Below the pieces are notes generated by a model. That model was not told where the DNA came from. It saw only the letters and a program-made list of their open reading frames with translations, and made no database searches. From assembly GCA_028686145.1 (NCBI GenBank), contig JAQUCQ010000255.1, positions 1 to 5,167 of the forward strand: DNA of 5,167 bases. The letters are read 5' to 3'. The first letter of the stretch is position 1; every line of letters begins with the position of its first letter. Shown one piece after another: positions 1 to 5,167 of the stretch. The DNA is from Desulfuromonadaceae bacterium (GTDB lineage Bacteria > Desulfobacterota > Desulfuromonadia > Geobacterales > Pseudopelobacteraceae). The translations under genes and the position numbers were made by a program.

Positions 1-147
1 CATAGGCACCTTCCTATTGTTGTCTTGATCCGAAGGAATCAATCTAATACTGATATAACGCAACAAAAATAACAGAAGGGCTACAGAGCCAACAAACGTC
101 ACAGGGATTGTCAATCCCCCACCTATCACCCCTATCGGCCTAAACAC
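1..147 (-). CDS. 5' part of an ORF for a small single-span membrane protein (runs off left edge)
   Basis: An open frame of 49 codons continues past position 1. The product is unknown. From residue 9 to 29 the translation is almost wholly hydrophobic (GGGLTIPVTFVG, then SVALLLFLL). A basic and then polar stretch follows (RYISIR, then SDQDNNRK). This is the pattern of one transmembrane helix near the N-terminus with a positively charged flank. An in-frame TGA lies just upstream, so translation must begin inside this stretch. The first candidate is GTG at 145-147, but the strong AAGGAG at 149-154 is only one base from it, which is too close. GTG at 127-129 and TTG at 112-114 are alternatives, so the start is unsettled. 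It lies 34 nt after the stop of the 270-aa gene on the same strand, suggesting shared transcription with hsdR. It could also be a chance hydrophobic frame; the missing remainder would decide. Confidence 0.5.
   Translation of the reverse strand, partial: MFRPIGVIGGGLTIPVTFVGSVALLLFLLRYISIRLIPSDQDNNRKVPM
104..118. repeat. perfect 7-bp inverted repeat with 1-nt centre
   Basis: GGGATTG-T-CAATCCC is a perfect palindrome on the DNA. In RNA it would give a six-pair stem with a three-base loop. It lies inside the first codons of the membrane-protein frame, next to the alternative TTG start. It could affect translation initiation or bind a dimeric protein, or it could be a by-product of the glycine codons there. 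No function is shown. Confidence 0.5.
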
Positions 148-181
148 ACTCCTTTCTCAACTTTTACAACCAAAGCTCAGC

Positions 182-994
182 TTAATTGGTATCTTCTTCT
201 GGGACCTTGTACGTTATCTTGGGCGGAAGTTCCGTCATTGCATAATGAACAAACTGTTGACCAAGCTGTGTCAAAACGTACAGCTCCTCGTTGTCAAAAG
301 CTGATTTCAATTTATCAGTACTTGAACCCCGAGAACCTGTGTTTTGCTTTTTGATGAAGTTTCCATGGTAATCTGTCTCGCGGTGTTGTCTGATGACTCC
401 ACCAGTACTGAGGTCACGAATAAGGAGTTTATACAAGTCAGCATCCGCGGAGTCTTCACGAACACGACCTTTTCCAATCTTATTCCAAATTCCGGCTCTT
501 GTAATTCCATTGGTATTGTAAATAGCCCCAATGACTTTGAAATGTAGCTCAGAGTACACGCCAATCCAGTCCAGAAAGAGCCGAATGACATCATCGCTTG
601 AAATATCTGTTGAAGCTGCGTTTGCCAAAATATTTCGGATAAATACTCTCTTGTCCTCGCTTTCTGCACCAGCCCAATCTCTGAACGTCTTTTTTATAAG
701 AGATTGATACTCTTCGCTCTCAAGTCGCTTTGTTATTTTATCGTCTTGCAAATCCAGGCGCATCATAACTTCAGCAACCGTTTGCTCTTTTTCTTTCAGT
801 TCATCTTTGATCATTTGAATCCAGTGTTCAAAAAAACGATTTACTTTCTCTTGGTCTTTTTCTGACCAAGCACCTGCAATTGCAGACAATACTCCACCTA
901 CAAATGGAACAACACCTCCAACAACTTGTAGTGCTCCACGACTTATTTGGGCTTTTTTGCCACTCTCAGGCGCTGAAATGTTTTCTTCTTGCAT
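182..994 (-). CDS. Unknown 270-aa protein: glycine-rich hydrophobic N-terminus, helical middle, winged-helix-like C-terminus
   Basis: I do not recognise a named family. Residues 20-43 are hydrophobic and glycine-rich (VVGGVVPFVGGVLSAIAG), resembling an amphipathic or membrane-inserting helix rather than a cleaved signal peptide. Residues 44-125 are charged and helical (SEKDQEKVNRFFEHW, then RLESEEYQSLIKKTFRDW). About 150-255 has the layout of a winged helix: a helix at VIGAIYN, ITRAGIWNKI as possible second helix, a longer helix at DADLYKLLIRDL, then GGVIRQ and a final LTQLGQQFVHYAM helix. The reading frame can also open at TTG (1001-1003). I prefer ATG at 992-994, preceded by AAGGG ten bases upstream and GAGG three bases upstream. 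It begins 44 nt after the hsdR stop with no terminator visible between them, so it is probably cotranscribed with hsdR. A role as accessory or back-up effector of the restriction system is inference only. Coding status is very likely; function is unknown. Confidence 0.88.
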   Translation of the reverse strand: MQEENISAPESGKKAQISRGALQVVGGVVPFVGGVLSAIAGAWSEKDQEKVNRFFEHWIQMIKDELKEKEQTVAEVMMRLDLQDDKITKRLESEEYQSLIKKTFRDWAGAESEDKRVFIRNILANAASTDISSDDVIRLFLDWIGVYSELHFKVIGAIYNTNGITRAGIWNKIGKGRVREDSADADLYKLLIRDLSTGGVIRQHRETDYHGNFIKKQNTGSRGSSTDKLKSAFDNEELYVLTQLGQQFVHYAMTELPPKITYKVPEEDTN

Positions 995-1038
995 AGTCCT
1001 CAATCCCTTTGTGCTAATGCTTCCCTTTTGGCCCCAAG

Positions 1039-3414
1039 TTAAAACCCAGCGTACAGCAGTGTTTGCAACTCGTTCACCGCTTCACGCAGCTGTTCTGCTC
1101 CGCCAAAGTAATTGACAATTTCAATCACGTTGCCCCGATCAGAAATGGGCGGCACTTTCAGGATATCAGGCACAACAAACTGTGCCGTTCCGTGCTGAGC
1201 ATATTTTTCAAGCAGTTCTTCCAGAATAGCTTTGGCCTCTGGGCTGTAATGATCGAAGAAATCCTTGCGGTCATGCTTCAGACGCTCCGCCCGCTCTCTA
1301 CGGGTGCGGAGTGGAGCATTAAAGGCCAAGTGGCAGAGCAGATCAAAGGGATCGGCCTCTGGTTGCCCCACTGAATCAGCCAGCTCATTGAAGTTGATAC
1401 CCCGGTCTTCCAGTTGCCGGATCACCTCTGCCCGTTCTTTGGGGTTTGCCCACTGTTCACGCATTCTGATTGCACCGGTAAAGAGGGTGCGAACCTTGTC
1501 TGCAGCGTAGTCACTGAATTTGACAACACGTAGCTGTTTGCCGTCGGGATCAAGCTCGTAGACCAGATGGGCAGCTATAGCTACCTGACCACCATCAAAG
1601 AAGTATTTGCGTGGTTCCTTTTCTTCATCACCAAAGTCAACATCTGGTGACCCGTAGTTGTCATCTACACCACCATCTTCCACAACCTGGGCTTCCTCGG
1701 TTACTTCGGTCTCGTAGGTCTTGCCAGTTGCATCGAGCTTTTCTTCTGTTATCAGGGCTGGATCACCATCAAAGTTCTTGTCGACAAACTGCCTGGTGGC
1801 ACTGCCGGTGTAGTCAAGGATACTGAACCAGAGCTTGCCGTAATCATCACGAACACGAGTACCCCTGCCGATGATCTGTTTGAAGTCAGACATGGAGCCG
1901 ACCACACGAGCAAGTACAACATTTTTGCAGGTTGGTGCATCCACACCAGTGGTCAGCATCTGTGAGGTGGTTAGAATGACTGGTGTATCGGTTTCCAATT
2001 CCTGAAACCTGCCTAAATACCCCCGCCCTATATCACCTTCATTGGATGTTACTCGGCAGACATAATCAGGGTACTTGCTGACTAAATCCTGATTCAGATT
2101 GGCAATAGCACGGCGCATTTCATCGGCGTGATCCTGATCTACACAGAAAACAATGGTTTTAGCAAAACGGTCAGTCTTTTTCAGAAAATCAGTTAGGTGG
2201 CGTGCTATGGCTTCAGTACGTGCCTTTAATGCAATAATCCGCTCAAAATCCTTGGTCTGGTATTCATCATCAGGGATCTCCCGACCATAGCGGTCCAGCT
2301 CTCCTTTACTAGGACGCCAACCAGCCGCATCATAATCAGTAATGATCCGGTGAACCCGGTAAGGGGCCAGAAAGCCGTCTTCGATCCCTTGCCGTAAGCT
2401 GTACTGGTAGACTGGGTTTCCAAAGTAGAGGTAGGTGTCCCGGTTATCTTCACGCAACGGCGTTGCTGTCATGCCCAACTGGTAGGCAGGGCTAAAGTAC
2501 TCCAGTATCTCACGCCAGTTGCTGCTGTCACGAGCGCTGCCACGGTGACATTCATCGACGACAATCAGGTCAAAGAAATCAGGCTTGTATTCCTTGTAAA
2601 GCCCTGGTCTGCGTTCGTCTTTGGCAAGTGACTGATAAATAGCGAAGTACATTTCACGGCTTTTATTGGCCTCTCCGCCTTCAATCTTCCAACGTGCATC
2701 ACCAAAGGGAGCAAAGATTTTATCCTTTGGGTCATCCACCAGAATATTTCGATCGGCCAGAAAGAGGATTTTAGGGCGACGATGTTCACCAGTAGCGTTC
2801 CAGCGAGCACTCCAAAGCTTCCAACAAATCTGGAATGCTACAACGGTTTTCCCCGTACCGGTTGCCATAGTGAGCAGATTACGCTTCTTACCCTGCAATA
2901 CAGATTGGACAACCCGATTGATGGCAATTTCCTGGTAGTAGCGTGGGCTTTTACCGCTGTGATGGTAGTAGGGTGATAGCAGCCGTTGTGAAGTTTCAGG
3001 AGTGAAGGGTTGACCAGAATGTAATCTCTGCCAAAGTTCTTCTGGTGAAGGGAATTGTGAAATTAGCTGTTCTTTGCCAGTGAGGTAGTCAAACTCGATA
3101 ATTTCTTTGCCGTTGGCTGCATAAGCGAATTTGAGCCCCAGAATTTCGGCGTACTCTTTGGCCTGTTGCAGGCCGTCTCCAGCGGAAAGGTAGTCAGCCT
3201 TTGCCTCGACAACGGCAATCAGGAAGTCGCGGGTATAACGCAACAGATAGTCTGCGCGTTTTTGAGCCCTCCGCTTGACCTTATTACCAGCCAACACAAT
3301 TCGACCGTCGGTAAAGGTAATCTGCTCGTTGATCCGATGGGGTTCATTGTCCCAACCAGCATCGACCAGCTTTGGCAATACGTATTTCCGACAGGTATCA
3401 GCTTCGTTGGCCAT
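1039..3414 (-). CDS. hsdR: Type I restriction endonuclease, R subunit (EcoEI-like helicase-nuclease)
   Basis: HsdR is the motor and cutting subunit of type I restriction-modification. In complex with HsdM and HsdS it pumps unmodified DNA using ATP and cleaves it far from the recognition site. Numbered from the upstream ATG at 3426, the N-terminal nuclease shows D59, the E74-A-K76 of a PD-(D/E)xK site, and a following QxxxY (Q88-Y92). The superfamily 2 helicase motifs are all present: Walker A ATGTGKT (188-194), DECH (291-294), GMTATP (318-323), TTGVDAP (492-498) and QIIGRGTR (517-524). A charged linker (about 555-605) leads to a C-terminal domain of EcoEI R type. No key residue is missing, and the length is normal for this subfamily. 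I chose ATG 3412-3414, giving 791 aa, because it starts MANEADTCRKY as relatives do and has GGATG five bases upstream; ATG 3424-3426 adds four residues and lacks a ribosome site. No hsdM or hsdS lies in the window. A weak extended -10 (TGG-TATGAA, 3471-3479) precedes the gene. Confidence 0.95.
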   Translation of the reverse strand: MANEADTCRKYVLPKLVDAGWDNEPHRINEQITFTDGRIVLAGNKVKRRAQKRADYLLRYTRDFLIAVVEAKADYLSAGDGLQQAKEYAEILGLKFAYAANGKEIIEFDYLTGKEQLISQFPSPEELWQRLHSGQPFTPETSQRLLSPYYHHSGKSPRYYQEIAINRVVQSVLQGKKRNLLTMATGTGKTVVAFQICWKLWSARWNATGEHRRPKILFLADRNILVDDPKDKIFAPFGDARWKIEGGEANKSREMYFAIYQSLAKDERRPGLYKEYKPDFFDLIVVDECHRGSARDSSNWREILEYFSPAYQLGMTATPLREDNRDTYLYFGNPVYQYSLRQGIEDGFLAPYRVHRIITDYDAAGWRPSKGELDRYGREIPDDEYQTKDFERIIALKARTEAIARHLTDFLKKTDRFAKTIVFCVDQDHADEMRRAIANLNQDLVSKYPDYVCRVTSNEGDIGRGYLGRFQELETDTPVILTTSQMLTTGVDAPTCKNVVLARVVGSMSDFKQIIGRGTRVRDDYGKLWFSILDYTGSATRQFVDKNFDGDPALITEEKLDATGKTYETEVTEEAQVVEDGGVDDNYGSPDVDFGDEEKEPRKYFFDGGQVAIAAHLVYELDPDGKQLRVVKFSDYAADKVRTLFTGAIRMREQWANPKERAEVIRQLEDRGINFNELADSVGQPEADPFDLLCHLAFNAPLRTRRERAERLKHDRKDFFDHYSPEAKAILEELLEKYAQHGTAQFVVPDILKVPPISDRGNVIEIVNYFGGAEQLREAVNELQTLLYAGF

Positions 3415-3571
3415 AAACACATCCATGACAAAACAGAGATAGAGGTGCCACGCACATCAGCGCAGGACTATTCATACCAGATAAAGGTGGGAATTGCCAT
3501 GAAACACGGAAGAAACAGATGACTATCATCGAGATGAGCTTTTGTGGGCATTCTGCTTAGGATGTAGTGAT

Positions 3572-3617
3572 TAATATTGCAGACTACCCAAAAATTTACA
3601 GGTAGTCTGCAATATTA
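3572..3617. repeat. Perfect 17-bp inverted repeat with 12-nt loop
   Basis: The left arm TAATATTGCAGACTACC (3572-3588) and the right arm GGTAGTCTGCAATATTA (3601-3617) are exact reverse complements, separated by the AT-rich loop CAAAAATTTACA. It starts 39 nt after the stop of the 122-aa gene and about 158 nt before the hsdR start. As RNA from the minus strand it would fold into a very stable hairpin whose base is A/U-rich (AAUAUUA AU) but lacks a clean run of U. It may be a terminator insulating hsdR from the upstream gene, working in either direction. Other readings are a protein-binding site or the core of a small palindromic repeat. The repeat itself is certain; its role is not. Confidence 0.9.
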
Positions 3618-3656
3618 GTGTTGAACATTTAATTTATTAGAATGAATAAGATAAAA

Positions 3657-4025
3657 TTAAAATATACTTGGGATATTTAACCTATAATTATATGACTTAT
3701 ACCTAGATGCTAATTCACTTTTGCTGATAGAACAATATCTTCCCCTTATAGTATCTGTCATTGATCTTACTACTCTCATATCATTTATTAATGATATAAT
3801 ACAGCAGAAGCTTTCCTTGTTTTTACGACTAATAGAAATACTTAAATAATGTTTTTTGAGTGCATCTGATAGTTCTTTTAAGTATGCTTCATTTATCTCA
3901 TCTACATGAAACAATGAGCACATTTCTCCGCTTGAAATACTATAATTAGCCCCCTTACAACATCTAAATTCATCATAATAAATCAAAGTCAATATTTTTG
4001 CTGCATCTTCTATGCTAATTTTCAT
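3657..4025 (-). CDS. Hypothetical 122-aa protein, AT-rich, cysteine-containing
   Basis: Function unknown. The start is well supported: ATG at 4023-4025 has a consensus AAGGAG (4032-4037) six bases upstream; an in-frame GTG at 4050-4052 would add nine residues but has no such signal. No signal peptide or membrane helix is seen. The protein is helical at the N-terminus (MKISIEDAAKILTLIYYDEF), has cysteine pairs at 22-23 and 74-75, and ends basic and tyrosine-rich. The gene is markedly more AT-rich than hsdR, which suggests separate acquisition. Residues 1-80 line up with the 108-aa protein at 4470-4796 (see that entry), so both may belong to one small family. Its transcription would run into the 17-bp inverted repeat before reaching hsdR. 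Confidence 0.75.
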   Translation of the reverse strand: MKISIEDAAKILTLIYYDEFRCCKGANYSISSGEMCSLFHVDEINEAYLKELSDALKKHYLSISISRKNKESFCCIISLINDMRVVRSMTDTIRGRYCSISKSELASRYKSYNYRLNIPSIF

Positions 4026-4031
4026 AGTAAT

Positions 4032-4037
4032 CTCCTT
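4032..4037 (-). promoter_or_regulatory. Ribosome binding site AAGGAG of the 122-aa gene
   Basis: Consensus Shine-Dalgarno AAGGAG, six bases before ATG 4023-4025. It fixes this ATG as the start in place of the upstream in-frame GTG at 4050-4052. Confidence 0.8.
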
Positions 4038-4039
4038 TT

Positions 4040-4052
4040 GTGCTGTTAGCAC
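4040..4052 (-). promoter_or_regulatory. Small inverted repeat in the leader of the 122-aa gene
   Basis: GTGCT-AAC-AGCAC, read on the minus strand, is a perfect 5-bp inverted repeat with a 3-nt centre. It ends two bases before the Shine-Dalgarno sequence. It could be an operator half-site pair or a small 5'-UTR hairpin. No confident -35/-10 pair is visible around it. Confidence 0.35.
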
Positions 4053-4083
4053 TATTGTTTTTATTGCATAAATTGACAGTAAA

Positions 4084-4191
4084 ATGATGCAAGTCGGTAA
4101 ACTGTCCTTGCGCTATCTGCGCCACAAGGCCCGTGGGCAAGTGACGGAGATGTGGCGTTTAGACAACTGGCGCATCCGGCAAAAGCTATAA
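4084..4191 (+). pseudogene. Possible 3' remnant of an unidentified gene
   Basis: A 35-codon open frame begins with two ATGs and ends in TAA at 4189-4191. The translation is basic with protein-like composition (for example LRYLRHKARGQV and MWRLDNWRIRQKL), and about 70% of its third codon positions are G or C, unlike the AT-rich DNA on its left. A stop (TAA 4069-4071) sits just upstream in frame, and no ribosome binding site precedes the ATGs. This looks like the surviving C-terminal end of a longer gene whose front was lost. I could not identify the parent; a mobile-element gene is one guess. It is the only plus-strand stretch here that looks coding. Confidence 0.35.
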
Positions 4192-4469
4192 GTCCCTAAA
4201 AGAACTCAAGCTGCTTCACAAACTACTGATTAATGTCTTGCTAAAAATAATTGATTGAATTTGGACGAGACGACGATAAATTGCCTGTCGGCGTAATTGT
4301 CTCGATTTGTGCTAGTAGCGTACGCAGATGAGCGTTCACTAAGGTATAGTCGTTGGATCAGACGATCCACCGTTGGTTGAAGATAGTGCAATTTGACGAT
4401 TAGTTCATAGTTATCAACCTCCCCCCACGGGCAATTTTACTTGCCCTTAAAATCATCAGGCCGATGGTG
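4192..4469. other. Intergenic stretch without an intact gene, probably decayed coding DNA
   Basis: No complete gene is seen between the plus-strand remnant and the stop of the 108-aa gene. On the minus strand a frame stays open for 68 codons (4436 down to the TAA at 4230-4232) with no ATG, and a second frame (stop TAG at 4241-4243) gives the plausible peptide VNAHLRTLLAQIETITP. Such protein-like text switching between two frames fits a frameshifted, start-less relic, but chance is also possible at this length. The stretch also holds the inverted repeat at 4429-4446. No RNA gene or promoter could be supported. Confidence 0.3.
4429..4446. repeat. 6-bp inverted repeat downstream of the 108-aa gene
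   Basis: GGGCAA-TTTTAC-TTGCCC is a perfect 6-bp inverted repeat with a 6-nt loop, 23 nt after the stop of the 108-aa gene. In minus-strand RNA it could form a hairpin, but it is followed by G-rich sequence rather than a U run, so it does not qualify as a standard intrinsic terminator. Confidence 0.4.
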
Positions 4470-4796
4470 CTACTCCTCATCATTACAATCTTCATCGTCA
4501 GCCTGAATTCCTAGATAGTCTTCTACAAAACGGTTAGTAGCCTTACGGTATCTGCGGAAAATGCTTTGCTTTATTATCGCAAACTCATCATGCAAATCAA
4601 TCAGCATAAAGTCATACTTTTCTGAAAGCCACAAGGCTATCTGGTCGATTGATCTCTGCTCAATATTTTTCCTGCCGTAGACTGTTGCCAGAGTTGGGCG
4701 GTCCACTCTGTAGCGACCGTTTGGCTTGCTGCCAAACTCGGCCTCATACAATTTAACAAGTGCATCTGCAGCAATTTCATGTGGTGTTCTGTTCAT
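4470..4796 (-). CDS. Hypothetical 108-aa protein with acidic C-terminus
   Basis: Function unknown. ATG at 4794-4796 is the start, preceded by a G-rich stretch (GGGGTTGGGGGC) rather than a clear Shine-Dalgarno, and by a candidate promoter. The protein is soluble: an N-terminal helix (IAADALVKLYEAEFG), a basic patch (GRYRVDRPTLATVYGRKN, residues 27-44), a helix (IDQIALWLSEKY), a likely beta strand (FMLIDL, DEFAII), another basic helix, then an acidic tail (DDEDCNDEE). By eye it aligns with the 122-aa protein at 3657-4025 with near one-residue offset: Y17, E20-F21, Y29, I53, L57, Y61 and F72-x-I-I match Y17, E19-F20, Y28, L52, L56, Y60 and F73-x-x-I-I. A small DNA-binding fold is possible but unproven. 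Base composition is nearer that of hsdR than that of its AT-rich partner. Confidence 0.78.
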   Translation of the reverse strand: MNRTPHEIAADALVKLYEAEFGSKPNGRYRVDRPTLATVYGRKNIEQRSIDQIALWLSEKYDFMLIDLHDEFAIIKQSIFRRYRKATNRFVEDYLGIQADDEDCNDEE

Positions 4797-4829
4797 GCCC
4801 CCAACCCCGCAAACTAAATTTATGTTTTA

Positions 4830-4857
4830 CTAATACCATTATTTGTAGAATTATCAA
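4830..4857 (-). promoter_or_regulatory. Candidate sigma70 promoter of the 108-aa gene
   Basis: On the minus strand, TTGATA (4852-4857; five of six to consensus) is followed by a 16-nt AT-rich spacer and TATTAG (4830-4835; four of six). Transcription would start near 4822, giving a leader of about 25 nt before ATG 4796. The surrounding DNA is very AT-rich, so chance matches are likely. Confidence 0.4.
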
Positions 4858-5011
4858 GTTAAATAAATTAAATTGCATAAATTATTATCTTGAGCTGCAA
4901 ATAATAACAATCTAGCGATTGGAACAAACTGATGCCCCACGCATAATATCTTCGTAAATTATAGGATGCTAACCAAGCCCATATACCATAATAACAGGCG
5001 GTTACACTGGC

Positions 5012-5167
5012 TCACGCCTCCAAAAACGCCTCAAGAATCCTGTGAACTTTCTTCAAGTCCTTCGGTCCAAGCAACCGCAGCATTTCTGAAGCCTGTTTAT
5101 GCAGGTCTCCCTCATCATGAAGATGTCCAAACTTGAACAGGTTTGGCAACGGAGTTCCCACTGTTTC
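5012..5167 (-). CDS. C-terminal end of a gene cut by the right edge; possible helix-turn-helix regulator
   Basis: The last 51 codons of a minus-strand gene are present, ending in TGA at 5012-5014; the frame is open to the edge. The visible text starts ETVGTPLPNLFKFG and closes with a helical stretch (ASEMLRLLGPKDLKKVHRI, then LEAFLEA). Tails of this kind, a short helix with 'L-x-x-L-x-P-x-D-L-x-x-V' followed by a final leucine-rich helix, are common at the ends of small XRE-type regulators. The DNA-binding part would lie outside the window, so this is only a suggestion. It lies 215 nt upstream of the 108-aa gene, with an AT-rich gap and candidate promoter between, so the two are probably transcribed separately. 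Confidence 0.6.
   Translation of the reverse strand, partial: ETVGTPLPNLFKFGHLHDEGDLHKQASEMLRLLGPKDLKKVHRILEAFLEA

Noticed and set aside
173..183. AAGCT-C-AGCTT inverted repeat at the stop of the 270-aa gene as a terminator
   Set aside because: The stem is only 5 bp with a 1-nt centre and has no following U run.
307..669. 120-codon minus-strand frame and a 67-codon plus-strand frame within the 270-aa gene
   Set aside because: Both lie within the better supported 270-aa frame and have no initiation signals of their own.
1063..2976. Several 64-103 codon frames on both strands inside hsdR
   Set aside because: They overlap conserved helicase motifs of hsdR in other frames; codon bias of hsdR explains their openness.
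3166..3522. 118-codon plus-strand frame across the 5' end of hsdR
   Set aside because: Most of it is antisense to the conserved nuclease domain of hsdR, it has no ribosome site, and its protein shows no recognisable pattern.
3572..3617. Inverted repeat read as an integron attC site or as part of a CRISPR
   Set aside because: No attC core triplet arrangement is visible, and the unit occurs once in the window with no repeat-spacer series.
4073..4103. Plus-strand TTGACA followed by TAAACT as a promoter for the plus-strand remnant
   Set aside because: The spacer is 19 nt, the -10 lies inside the remnant's reading frame after its ATGs, and no functional gene follows.
4063..4883. The 12-mer ATTGCATAAATT at 4063-4074 and again at 4872-4883, upstream of both small genes
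   Set aside because: A shared operator was considered, but one 12-base match between AT-rich stretches is expected by chance in 5 kb, and the flanks do not match.

Overview
The window is a 5.2-kb piece of a bacterial accessory (probably defence) region. Every confidently coding gene reads on the minus strand, so transcription runs from the right edge to the left. The centrepiece is a complete EcoEI-type (type I) restriction subunit gene, hsdR, at about 1039-3414. Codon use, ATG starts and Shine-Dalgarno spacing fit a gammaproteobacterium. That assignment is an inference, and nothing here names a genus.

Right to left. (1) 5012-5167 is the last 51 codons of a gene cut by the window edge, ending in a helical tail like those of some small helix-turn-helix regulators. 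(2) 4797-5011 is an AT-rich gap with a candidate sigma70 promoter at 4830-4857. (3) 4470-4796 encodes a 108-aa protein with an acidic tail. (4) 4026-4469 holds no intact gene but looks like gene debris. It contains a short GC-rich plus-strand coding remnant (4084-4191) and a 68-codon minus-strand open frame without a start codon. (5) 3657-4025 is a 122-aa, very AT-rich gene with a textbook ribosome binding site. By eye its first ~80 residues align almost without gaps to the 108-aa protein, so the two may be divergent members of one small family. (6) 3572-3617 is a perfect 17-bp inverted repeat between that gene and hsdR. (7) hsdR. (8) 182-994, only 44 nt behind hsdR, encodes a 270-aa protein of unknown function. 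It has a glycine-rich hydrophobic N-terminal stretch, a helical middle and a winged-helix-like C-terminal part. (9) 1-147 is the 5' part of an ORF with one predicted membrane helix, running off the left edge.

How the parts may work together: HsdR is the DNA translocase and nuclease of a type I restriction-modification complex and cannot act without HsdM and HsdS. Neither lies in the roughly 1.7 kb upstream of hsdR or in the part seen downstream, so they are either outside the window or missing. hsdR, the 270-aa gene and the membrane ORF are closely spaced and co-oriented and probably form one transcription unit. The most interesting possibility is that the 270-aa protein, with or without its membrane neighbour, is an accessory or back-up effector of the restriction system. 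This is a hypothesis from layout and sequence character, not from homology to a described system.
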